Below the pieces are notes generated by a model, which made no database searches, was not told the origin of the DNA, and saw nothing but the letters and a program-made list of their open reading frames with translations. Source: Liolophura sinensis (Eukaryota; Mollusca; Polyplacophora; Chitonida; Chitonidae). From it: 60,000 nucleotides of DNA. The stretch is taken from NCBI RefSeq assembly GCF_032854445.1, contig NC_088301.1:17198018-17258017 (forward strand), read 5' to 3'. Made by a program: the position numbers and the translations under genes. The stretch's first letter is position 1; every line of letters begins with the position of its first letter. This document shows positions 11,701 through 23,700 of the stretch, piece by piece.

Positions 11701-14700
11701 AGTGGCATGTAACAACACAAGCTGTACACGAGGATATGTTGGAAGTTCATATTCTTGGAAGGAAAATGAAGTTAGAACACGTTTTGTAATTCATGGTGTT
11801 AAAGTCCATCAGCTCGGTTTCGATGACAAGAACCCTTTGGGTCAGAATTGTAAAAGAAACAGTGGCATGCTGGATGCTGGGCGGAGTTCAACATGTTTTA
11901 ACGGAGGGAGACACCAGTTATCTAAACTGCTATCGCCTTCATTGGAAACCCTGTTACTGACACCGCTTTATTTGAAATTAATTACACATTTTAGACTAAT
12001 ATATCCCTTATAAAGGAAGTTTATTTTATCTGTTGTGGTATATGATCTCACGTTTGTATAGATTTGGAGACGGGTGTTAGGAAATTTAGCCATGTAGTAT
12101 ATCTGCACAGCAGTGGAGAGTTGTGTATTGGGTCAAAAACGTGTCTGTTTGCGGAGGATGGGAAATCCCTTAGGTATACAATATGTCTTTGAGTCCGCGC
12201 TCTGTATGTTATAATATAGTATACTGTCTGGTCGGCTTGTAGAGTTGAATGTTGAGCTCTGGCGCGCCAAAACGGACCAATGAGTGGGCTAGATTGCCGC
12301 CCTCGGATTTCGTTGACGTCCACGCTGTGTCATCCAATGAGAGGCGGACGGACGGACCAATGACGGAGGGGTGAGCGAAACATGGGCTTGTAAAGTTCGG
12401 TTGAGCAGCTCCGTTGCGCCAAAATTGTCCAATGTGAGACAAACAGATCAAGAGGTGCAAATGTTGGGAAAAATCATCACGCATTCGATGTTGGCGCGCG
12501 AATTTCGTTGACATCCGCCTTGACGGGATAAATAGAGGGCTCGGAGAAAGGGGACATAGTGCCGCTACAGATAAGTTTTACAGGTGGGGTTTTCTCCGAT
12601 TATCCCGTTCGCTGAGGACAGAAGGAAAAGAGCACGTCATGACAGTAGTGGATCCGTCCAAGAGCTTTCTGTTTGAGCAGCGTGCACAAAACGGCTTGAA
12701 AAGTGTTAGTGTATGATATCTCTCGTCAAAACATATCATGGCCCATTTAGTCCCTGAGATAATTTAGTGCGACATCACTGCCAAGCATACGGAGCGTCCG
12801 ACGGAGGGCAGGGTTCGATTGCCTAACGTACTCCAGGACATTTTCCAGACAGAACAACTGGCTCAGGCTTCAGCGAACACACACGACGACCACCGCCGCC
12901 AGCATCCTGCGGGAAGAGACGTTCACTTGCCATACATGCACCTTGACGTTTGTCCAACTGACGGATTTGGTCCGGCACCAGCTGCCTAAAAAGCTGAGGT
13001 GCTTCTTCTTGAAGCCAAACCCCGGACACTCTACGCGGGGAACTCACGCAAAACAAATTCACCATTGACAACCATTGTACGGTCACTGCTGCCATGTTTT
13101 CAACACAGCCCGGGGCATCAAGACCCCCCCCCCCCCCCCTCCAGGGGCCATGCATTCTCAACACCATGCTTCTTGCCACTCCACACCAACATAATTGCCC
13201 CGGCTATAGACAAATCCGGCAGTGGCCGCCCGTAAAACATTATCACAAACTTTATCGGTGAACCCCACAAAATCTACTGCCGTGTTTTCAATACGTCCCA
13301 GGGCATCATCCTTACGCACGGCACCAAATCTGGCATTCTCCGCCCCATGCATCTTTCAGGCCATACCAACATATTTCCCCAGCTATAGACGGATCCGACA
13401 ATGTCTGGCCCGTTAGAAAAAATACACAACTTAATCGGCGAGCCCTGAGAGGCTGAGTTTGTGGCTTGCACTGCTCGCGAGGGCATAAGCCCATCCCACA
13501 CACCCCCAGGCCTGGCCTCCAACTGACAACACTTTTCTATGACAGTAACATAAAACTAAAAAAGATAAGCCTGAAAGCGTGTGAGCCGTATTGTCTTCTA
13601 TCCCTGTTTTGTTGGGGTGGGCGGGTTTGTAGGTGTCATAGGGGTTGGTATTGTTAATTCGAGCGTTCATCTATTATCTCTCTGGGCAAGGTATGTGGGT
13701 TTTCCTACTTGTATCTCGGTGGAATAGGTGACGTAGGCAATCATGAACTGTCTGGTGGTTTTTGGGACGCTGATGGGTATACCACTTCTGACGAGGCGGA
13801 TATCTCAATATGACAGTTTACAATCCCCGGCCCTCGCCGCCACATCCCGTCCAGGATTAGCTCCTATCATGCAACATACAGGCATTCCCACGGCCAAGAC
13901 GAGTAATTTGCGAGCACTTCTGCCCTTGATGAGACGATGTAGAGTCAAGCAACGCTCATCGGGGGAAAAAGACAAAGACATGACTGCCTGAAGGAAAACA
14001 TCGCTGGCGGGCCGAGCATCATTTTTCATTGTTCCCACGAACAAGGCGCGACCCGTCTACAGAAAGGTAAGCTGTGTCAGCGGGTCGTCAGGTTCGATGC
14101 TAACGCTTTGTACTTTGGCCTGTCTTCCCTCAATTATGCCTGTGGGTCATTACATCCGATGGCGGCATGACAGGGAGAAGTTCGTTTCCTCCGGCACAGC
14201 GACGCGTCTGGCTGAAAAATCGCACCAGCCCAGGGTACCCATCCGCCACCGGTTTAACCACTCGGAGTAAAGGATAAGTGATCGCCAACTCTCTGTATAC
14301 GGGTTCACCGCACATCGACGGACGTCCCACCGTCTTCCAGGACAACAGTTGCTATTACCACTACCACAGCTGTCACCTGAGTCACTCAACAAGGCTGAGC
14401 TAGGCAACAACTACAGATGAGCGTTGACACCTCGAGACCTACGCTGGGAAGTGGACAACAACGAAGCCAACATCCAATCCCAAGGGTACGAGCTGAAATC
14501 CAAATTGGAGTGCGAGTTACTTTGCATGCGGAAAAGGGACCCGGCCTTGCTCGCTTTCCTGTAGCAGTACGCCTTATCGCCGTCAGAACGACGGCCCACG
14601 ACGCAAGCTCATCGCGTATAGGCTGTCGAATGAGGCCGGTTTTTTGTCTTCGCCGAATGTGACATCCACGTCCAAGACAATCTCAAACCGGAATGCCCAC

Positions 14701-17700
14701 CCATGTTTAAAAACACCAACGTGATCGCCTGAACGACATAGGCCCAACCAAGGCGGAGTTTGCACAGCTCAATGGCATCATGTCTGGTTCCAGGCGAATA
14801 CTGACCGTGAGTGTTCGGCATGGAAATTCTGCTGGACACATCGATACCCCGTTCGGGGGTTAGTAGTGACCTGTTTGTACCAAGTCATGGAAAACACTCT
14901 TGAGCGAACCTTCCAAACTTTTGCGGAGGCCGTCAACCAAGCCCGACGACAAGAGGAGGCTAACCCTTCCAAGGCATTCATCGATGAAATTCCGGCTATG
15001 GCAAAACCCTGACAAACCAAGACCGACCCGTAGGTGTGAAAATCTGTGGCCTGGCGAAGACGCACCAGTGACTGGGGACTGTGACGACACCTTCGAAGTG
15101 GTGAGCGGCAAGAGAACCTTTCGCTGCAATCTACCGTACAAATAGGATATATGGTGTAGCAGTACGCCAAACTGCGTATGCTAGAGTTGTATGATCTATG
15201 TTCTTTGACCAGTTTGACTTGGAGTACTGTGAGATGGACACGGCGTACATGGCTTGGTCTAACCCAAACTGAGAATCCTTGGTTAAACCTGAGCTGTGGG
15301 TGGCATAGAAAGGAGAGCGAGACAAGTGGTTGCCTCTTGATAAACGTACACCGGAGCTGTTCAAAGTCGAATGGACCGGTCACGGCATCGACAGCTTGTG
15401 TTCTAAGACACACTATTGCTACGGCGGGGAATCGAGCAGTAAAGGCAAGCTCTTTTGCAAAGGCTTTAGCGCACAGGGTGTGGACAAGGACGTGTACCTT
15501 TCCCGTGTTGTACAACGATCAAACCCCTATGGTGTGAACCGAGGTATGCGTATGCGGGGTAACAGCATATATTCCTACACGCAGCACAAAGACGCTTTCA
15601 CTTATTTTTACGGGAAGCCAGGCGGTTTGAGCACCATATGCCTGGATGCTTATATTTGATCTCACTGTCACCGACGGTTGTACCATGACCTTATAATATG
15701 TTGTCTTGAAGGCGAAATAAATTCAAGTCAAACCCACTGTATGAGCGTCATCTTCTTTTGTTTTTATTAATAGAACGTCAAACAAGAAATCATGGAAAGT
15801 TATCACGGCCAACTGGCGGCTAGAGTGACACAAAAAAAAAAACGGGGGCTGAACCCCAAACTGGCGAACCAGTCAATCGAACATCATTAGGTCGTTATCA
15901 TACGTCGACCTCGAATCCGCTGGGTAAAGTAATACACACAATATTGCCTGCACACAGCCTGTCCAGACTCTGTACCAGCCGATCAATCCATGTTCGGTGG
16001 TGTGTTCTCCGGTTGAGCCAAACGGTAAAATCGGCGTGGAGTGTTCCCGAGCGTAGACACCCCCCAGCCTGCGTAGAACGCATAGCAGTCGCAATTTTTT
16101 TTTAAATGGCGAAATCACAGCACATTGCGGTTTTTGACTACTTCGATGATTTCCTCAAACTCGAGGTAGGAGACCACGTTAACGGTTTCCGGTATTGGTC
16201 TGGCAAACCGCGTAAATCGCTTTTCTGGACCAGTTTCAGCTGGTGATTGTCTTGAGGTATTGGGAGTCAAGTCGAAACAAAACACTTTGTTGCCTTTGGC
16301 GAGAAAGGTACGGAGTATGGCGTTACACTCGCCGTAGAACGCTTTCTCGGAGCTGCTAAAGAGGTTCAGGTACGTTTTGGCGAAATTCTCTTTTTCAAAG
16401 TTGAATGTCAGGGATTGGTAGGAATATGACGTCCACAGACATGCAAGTTTCTATAGAAGTATTGTAAATTGAACGGGTTTTTATCGTAGTTCCCGTCAAA
16501 ATCCGTGCTGCTCACGCATCCCACGAATCAACGTGCTCCTCAAAACAGGTCTTGTTCATTGATGAGGGTGTGGCCTTTGTGCAAGGAAAAATACTTCATC
16601 AGCACCCGACGGATGGGGTTGTTGGCGGAGGCTTTGTCCAATGTTTTCAAATAGAACACCGCTGGTCACTTTGACTTTGCACACAAAAAACCAACATCTT
16701 CTCCAAACGGATCTTGTAGTCCAGACCCTCTTAACTGGACATCAAGGCAAACGCGTCCTAGGAAGAGGTGATTCGGATGCAGACGCTCGCGCTGTTGAGC
16801 AGGTGACGACGCATGTTTACATACCCACTTTGGGCCGTGAGTCTTCAAACACCTCCCCCTCCCTATCGATCATTTTCGCCTTCACGTACATCATGGTGTA
16901 CGGTCTCCACGGTACTCAGGCTGGCGATGGGACTGTAGGCATCCCAGCGGCGTTCTCGTACGCTAATGCCGGTAAGAGGTAATCTCCACAAATTAGAGAA
17001 AGCCATGGAGCTAACTAAAAATATCCGGCGCGGAGTGTGATTTTTGAGTCAAGGTTACGTGAGAACGTTTATCTTCTTGCCCAGGTGTGCTAGTGACGAG
17101 TGGGAAGGATGCCTCGGGGCTTCCTTTATATAGGCTTGCCCCCACCATGGCCAACATGGTCCTCACCATGCGCTGGGCATAGCGACCGGCTTTGGCCAAC
17201 AACTGTGTTCCTCCCTCGAGAACGTGTCGTTTCAAGGCGTGGCTGACTAATATTCCACCCATGACTTTCACTCCGGTTTTTCCCTAATTCTGGAGCGGCA
17301 GGCTTTAACAACGGTTGTGCATTTTGGCGAAGCTGCGTACTACATATGACCACTGTATGGACGCACCTCGAAACAGAGGCAACCCACCTGCCCCTGCTTG
17401 CTTGCAATAGTCCATGTAAGATCGAGACATCGAGTGGTAGTTTATGACGCTTATTCTAAAGGTAAGGCGCGCCACTGTCGAAAGTGAAATGTCAGCACCA
17501 CTTTACCGCGTTCGAAAGGCATGGTTTGGACTGTGTCGTCTCTGATATGGATTCCCAACGTTGAGAAATGCTTGCACCGAACGGGGATGTATTCAACGTG
17601 TTGTAAGGTCTTGGAGATGTGCCACCCGCCAGTTCGGTTGCGAACCTAGTATTACTGGATGTTCATGCCTCTTAGCCCTGCGGAAGAAGTCCTCCAGATC

Positions 17701-20700
17701 TCTCGGTATGAAGTGTTCTCTTTCACGCACGGCGTCGTTCACCAGGTCGATCATGTTACTCTCGGGGTGTGAAAACACCCGGGTGAGTGATGCTGTCAAA
17801 TAAATCATATTTAGCGACTTTGGTGCGGCGTGCCTTTGTATTGATCTTGAATTACTCGGTAGCGCTGAATCGTGTGGTGATACCGCTATATTTTCTCAGA
17901 GTCCGAGAGGGTCGTGTCGCGGAGGATGCTATCTCTTGGTTGAGCCCGTGGGGGCTTTTACTGTACTGGGCACAGGGCACGGGGAGACGGTTGGTGGCTG
18001 CGTGAGCGTGCCTAAGAGCCGCAGCTTAACCAATGATATTTCTTGACGTGCTTCATTACCGCGGGATGGCATTCACTGCCAACAGATGCTATAATGAAAG
18101 CAAGGTATCGCTCCAATTAAACCACCACGCTGAACAATGTGTCATTTCTTATGCAGGGGAATACTTTTGTTGACCAGTGTGCTGAAACCCGTCTTGTGTC
18201 GTTGTATCCTCGCCTTTTGAGCCCGCGTAAGTGGAACGTTCCCATTTAACACATTCTTCGCATATTCATACAAACCCTCGCCGGCGTTCCGTTCCAAAAA
18301 ACCTTTCCCCGTTGAGGTCCTCCAGTGTGTACACTATGGACTGACGGGGGTGGGTGCAGAAGATGCGGAACATTTCCATGCTCCACTTAAGGCTGTACGA
18401 TTTTTCGAATTTCCCTTTGACTTGGCTTATATGCACAAGATCACTCTTTCCCTTCGTCCATTTGCAGGTATAACGGTTGACCCCTCTTTCTTGAAAACGC
18501 GTCGAAACGCCTCAATCAGACGAGCACCAGTTTTGGTGCGCATCGCACGACCCAAGCGTACTTGGCGGGGACATCGATGCAGGTAAGTAGGTAACGGTTG
18601 ACGTCGTTCTCTTTGCCTTGAGCAAAGGTTTGACGCCGCTGAAAGACGCTGGGCTGTCGGGCTCGAAGCAGAATGCATGAAGAGTTGCATCGAGGATCTT
18701 GGTCATTGCTTGCAACCATGCTCTGACCCCGCTTACGCTCATGCCGACATGGTCCCTTGTCGTCCCGTGTGTGTGCGTGTGTGCAAAGGTACAAGCAGCA
18801 AAAGTCCCGTGCCAAGTTCGTTATTAGTGTGGGTGTGTGAGTGTGTTTGTTTTACGCAGGGGAACAAGTCTGGTTACAGTAAGACTGTCTCGTAGTGGTG
18901 ACGTAGTGGTCACTGATATGGACATCTTGGCAATTGTCTTTGTTCAGAACTCGCACCCTGGTAACGTCCCTGACGTGGTGGAACACATAGAAAGAATGAT
19001 CATCATTTGTCATGCCAAGGGGTAATGGTGGTTTCACCTACACGAAGGAGGCGAGGGTGGGAGGGAAAAGCACCTACTCGTCTGCGGGCCTGTCTTAGGC
19101 GGCCCTGGAGGGTTGGGCGATTTGGCTGCCACATGTCACAGGTACATCCGGGCGGAGTGAGGGTTGGCCTTTATGATAAGGACTCGTGTAAAAACTGACG
19201 CAGTTGCTGTCCACTTCCTTCGTTGCTTGTTGAGGCCTGGGGCGTACGATTTGCGCTGCAATTGTGGCATGTAGGACTGGAGAGCCACGTCGTACGCATT
19301 CCACAGCAAGTTGGTCAGCGCTGTTTCGGCTGCTCCAGGCTGAATGTCACAGGCTCCACTTCCATGTTGTCGTCGTCGAAGCTGGCCGCTTCCTCGAGTG
19401 AAGAGTGGACAGAGTGGAGAGAGACCAGCCGTTGGATATTGGCTGACGCACCATCAAGCCGTCCTGGGAGAGGTCTGCAACCAGTTTCTTCAATCTCACC
19501 CAGCCCTGACCGCCGAGAACGGCACGCTTGGGTGGGGAGTCGAGGTCTATGGGATATTGTAGAATCTCAATCAACTTGTCATCACGCATCCCCACCCACA
19601 GGCACAGGGCGAGCTGAAGTTTGGTCACGGTCTCGCTGGAAAAGGCATGCACATCTCGGCAGGCTCTGGCAGGAGATAGTATAATATGCTATGGTATGGT
19701 ATGGCATGGCACGGCATGGCATGATTATACCTAGGGTATTCCCCCTCCTCCTTCCGCAAACAGACAGGTTTTTGACGAAATATACTACTGTGGAGGTTGT
19801 GTTACTGTGTGGAGTTTGTTCTAACTGCGTGCTGGTGCAGCCATTGTAAAACAATTGCCCATTGTCCTGCATGCAAATTGTGATGACGTCATCCGAGCAG
19901 TACGTTTTTCGTGTCGAAACTAAACTTATGGGATTTAACATTATGAATTAGAAAAAGTATTCTAACTGTAATTTTTTGGTAATAGTATGGACGTTAAACA
20001 TATGAAGCTTGTGTTTTTCGTGTCACTGACAAAAGGTAATTTTGGTAGTGAGTATGACTGATTTTACAAACAACTGATTATAGTCTCTGTGACAGAGGCT
20101 ATGCACAACATAGCGGTAAAATCTCTCCCGTAACATTTGTCTATCATCTCGATATTGATTATTGAATAGAAAACTTCTGTAAATCACTGCTTTTAATGTC
20201 CGTTGTGGTGAATACTTAGGGTTATGTCAACAGTACACGATGTGGCGGACTAAGTATTTAAGATTACGCTGAAGTATGGTGTAATAAACGAGCGAATCGT
20301 TCAAACATCTGGTTACTTTAGCTTGCTACGGCACTTACGGTCCGGACTGTGGGAAGAGATGTGGTCACTGTGCCGAGCTACCGACTGTCTGTGACGTTAT
20401 ATCTGGGAATTGTACTGACAAAACACCAAGGTGCATGCCTGGATACACTGGTTTCAAATGTGACACAGGTCAGTCAAGTTCCTCCTCTCTCTCATACATG
20501 CTTTGTGGGACCGAGAACACTCGCTTTCCAATATTTATTTATTTAATTAATTGATGCAGTATATTCGCTTATCCGACCTGTCCATGGGAGAAAGCCAGGG
20601 AGGGCCCGAACGTGGAGCGATCATCTGGGCTTTTCCTTCGCCCTGACCTTTGTTTATGTCATTTTTAAGTGCATTCTGGACAAAGACGGGTATGAAAACA

Positions 20701-23700
20701 CGATTTTTATTACTCGGTTATCTGGGTTGTACATCATGTTTCGCTTTCCAAAGCTTCTTAAATTTAGCTGTTAACATACCACGTGTTAACTGTTGTGTTC
20801 CAAAAGCTTATCAACAAGGCGAAGGGCTCCATCCCTAACATTTCAGCGAACCCTGAACCCGGCTTTAATCAAGAAAGCGTTGCGACAAATAATCGATGAT
20901 GTAAATGGATTTTAGAGCTATTGAAATTATTATTTTCTGATGTCCTATTTGTCTATTAATTTCATCTGGAAAAATATTGAATTACATCTGACATGATGTC
21001 AGCCGGTAAAACTTATTGCAATCGTACTCTTTACAGGTGATTCGTTATTTCTCTGTGTAGCTCTAACCAAATTTAGACTTGTATAAAAGTTACTTTCTGG
21101 AGCAAATAGCGTTTCAAAATTCAGATTAATATAGCATATTTACAAAGTGATTCATTTCACATAGATGTGGACTCTATTCGCGAATCCTGAAACGGTGAAG
21201 TTTACTTTTATCGGTGAAACACTCTCGGTTGGATTGTACTTTCTGTTAATATGCTGTAATTATTGCGAGAATATACCTGTTCTCGCACAACTCTAGACCT
21301 ATATTTTTTGCAACATAAACAAAGGGGACAATGAACATCAAAACAATGCTAAAGGATTTACTTCGGCCTTTGTTAAGGGGCAAAACAGAAGACAACGACC
21401 AAGAACATCAATGACAGTGTAATGGTTGGCACATGGTCACACCTAAGCTCTAGTTAATTTACCTCAGTTAAGATTCCTTTCAAGTCTTCTTATAAATACG
21501 TAAAGGTATGACTTTATACACCGTCAAGCGAAATGGTTTAAGCAGAATTGACTAAAAGGTGCAATGAAAAGATAGTTTCACTTAATATATATGAGCTGAC
21601 AGCAATAAATAGGGTGAAAACCGGACAGAGCTTGAGGTACCCACGACCATCAGTAGCTGGAATCTGTGTTCCCAGGTGTGAGTTTACTGATGCGCTTTCC
21701 TACGCCAAAAATGTGCTTTCCTGCGCCAAAAAGTATTTGCTATATATTTCTGATTTGTTAATCTATATTGAAGGTTTGCTTAAGTGGCATTTAGAAGTCG
21801 GTGAGGGGATACACTGGACAAGGCATTCTTATGGATGTACAACTTCTTGGTTTATTTAACACAACGTTTCGATGCAGATACTAGCATCGTTATCAAGTGA
21901 ATGACATCAAAATTACCGCTGCGCTTATATATGGCAAGAGAAGCAAATGCCAACAGATAAAACAAAAAGAGGGTAAACAGTCCTCAGGGGATTAAGGTGT
22001 CCTGGGGTGATGTTGGGGTACTGACTAGGCTCGGTGGGGTTCCTGAGCGGTTTGGAGGATTAGCAGATCATAAGCTGAGGGGAGGTAGATGCCGTGATCT
22101 CTGTTCAGACTGGGCTTTAATCTCTTAATCTGGATGGCTTCCTGTAGTTTTCGTTTCTTCCAATGGGGCTGATTCATGTTAAGTGTCCTGACTGTATTCC
22201 AGTTGATGTTGTGGGATGGGTTTTCATGTATGTGGTCAGATATGGCAGATTTGGAGTCAAGTTTCTGTACTGATGATTGGTGTTCTTTAATTCTGGTTTG
22301 AAGCGGTCTGCCTGTTTCACCTATGCAGGAGTTGTTGCAGCTGCATTTTAATTGGTAGACAACTCCTTTGGGAGGCTGGGGTTTGGTTGGTGTCTTCTTT
22401 CCTGTGGCATGTAGGTGGGTCTTTAGTGTGGTCAGGCTTCTGAAGACTGTTTCTATTCCAGTTGTCTGTTTTATTAGGCGGGCTATTTTGTGGCTGGTTG
22501 GACCTATGTAGGGGAGGTTGATTCGTATACCGGGGCCTTCCACGTGGACTCTAGGCTGTTGATTGTGTTCAGGTTGCGAGGACTTCTGGATGGTTTTATT
22601 TACTTGGTCTGCTGGGTATCCATTCAGGTGGGTGAAAACTGTGCGCAGGTGTTGGATCTCTTCATCTAAGTTGCTATTACAGATGAGTTTAGCTCTCTTT
22701 GTGAGGGTGGAGATGATGCCGGTCTTGGTTTTGGGCGGGTGGTTGGACTTGTAGTGGATGTACTGGTCGGAGTGGGTCGGTTTGCGGTACACTGTGGTTT
22801 GGAGAGCGTTCCTAGATGTCCACCATTCCTAGATGTCCACGTGAAGAGAACAGCGGACGCTCTCCAAACCACTCCAACCAGCCACAAAATAGCCCGCCTA
22901 ATAAAACAGACAACTGGAATAGAAACAGTCTTCAGAAGCCTGACCACACTAAAGACCCACCTACATGCCACAGGAAAGAAGACACCAACCAAACCCCAGC
23001 CTCCCAAAGGAGTTGTCTACCAATTAAAATGCAGCTGCAACAACTCCTGCATAGGTGAAACAGGCAGACCGCTTCAAACCAGAATTAAAGAACACCAATC
23101 ATCAGCACAGAAACTTGACTCCAAATCTGCCATATCTGACCACATACATGAAAACCCATCCCACAACATCAACTGGAATACAGTCAGGACACTTAACATG
23201 AATCAGCCCCATTGGAAGAAACGAAAACTACAGGAAGCCATCCAGCTTAAGAGATTAAAGCCCAGTCTGAACAGAGATCACGGCATCTACCTCCCCTCAG
23301 CTTATGATCTGCTAATCCTCCAAACCGCTCAGGAACCCCACCGAGCCTAGTCAGTACCCCAACATCACCCCAGGACACCTTAATCCCCTGAGGACTGTTT
23401 ACCCTCTTTTTGTTTTATCTGTTGACATTTGCTTCTCTTGCCATATATAAGCGCAGCGGTAATTTTGATGTCATTCACTTGATAACGATGCTAGTATCTG
23501 CATCGAAACGTTGTGTTAAATAAACCAAGAAGTTGTACATCCATAAGAATGCCTTGTCCAGTGTATATTGAAGGTGTTAGATGAGATTGTTGAGTCATCT
23601 AAGTGAAGTGAAGATAAGAGTGAAGTTAATATTTTTATAACACATTAATTTCTTCCCAGAATGCACACGCGGAACGTACGGTTCAGACTGTGAAGGAAAT

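Larger units (their letters stand above)
12117..19787. mobile_element. Decayed Polinton/Maverick-like DNA element (~7.7 kb)
   Basis: An inverted terminal repeat (left about 12117-12182, right about 19722-19787) brackets a more GC-rich block. The block contains remnants of the three hallmark Polinton genes: a protein-primed-type family B DNA polymerase (+), a retroviral-type integrase (-) and a capsid-like protein (-) resembling C. elegans F54H12.2-type proteins. Small minus-strand ORFs lie between them. CAGTGG (12111-12116) and CTGTGG (19788-19793) flank the repeats and could be a 6-bp target duplication with one change; Polintons make 6-bp duplications. Complete elements are usually 15-20 kb, so this copy has lost much sequence, and every gene has stops, frameshifts or deletions. 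The exact ends are uncertain by a few bases. Confidence 0.8.

Noticed and set aside
14778-15515. 245-codon minus-strand ORF, the second longest in the window after transposon ORFs
   Set aside because: It lies antisense to the polymerase remnant, whose plus-strand peptides match a known family. The antisense product has no recognisable domain and is a GC-rich shadow.
22025-23350. Calling the two Penelope ORFs host genes
   Set aside because: RT-end plus GIY-YIG composition, inverted duplication and truncation identify them as retroelement fragments.
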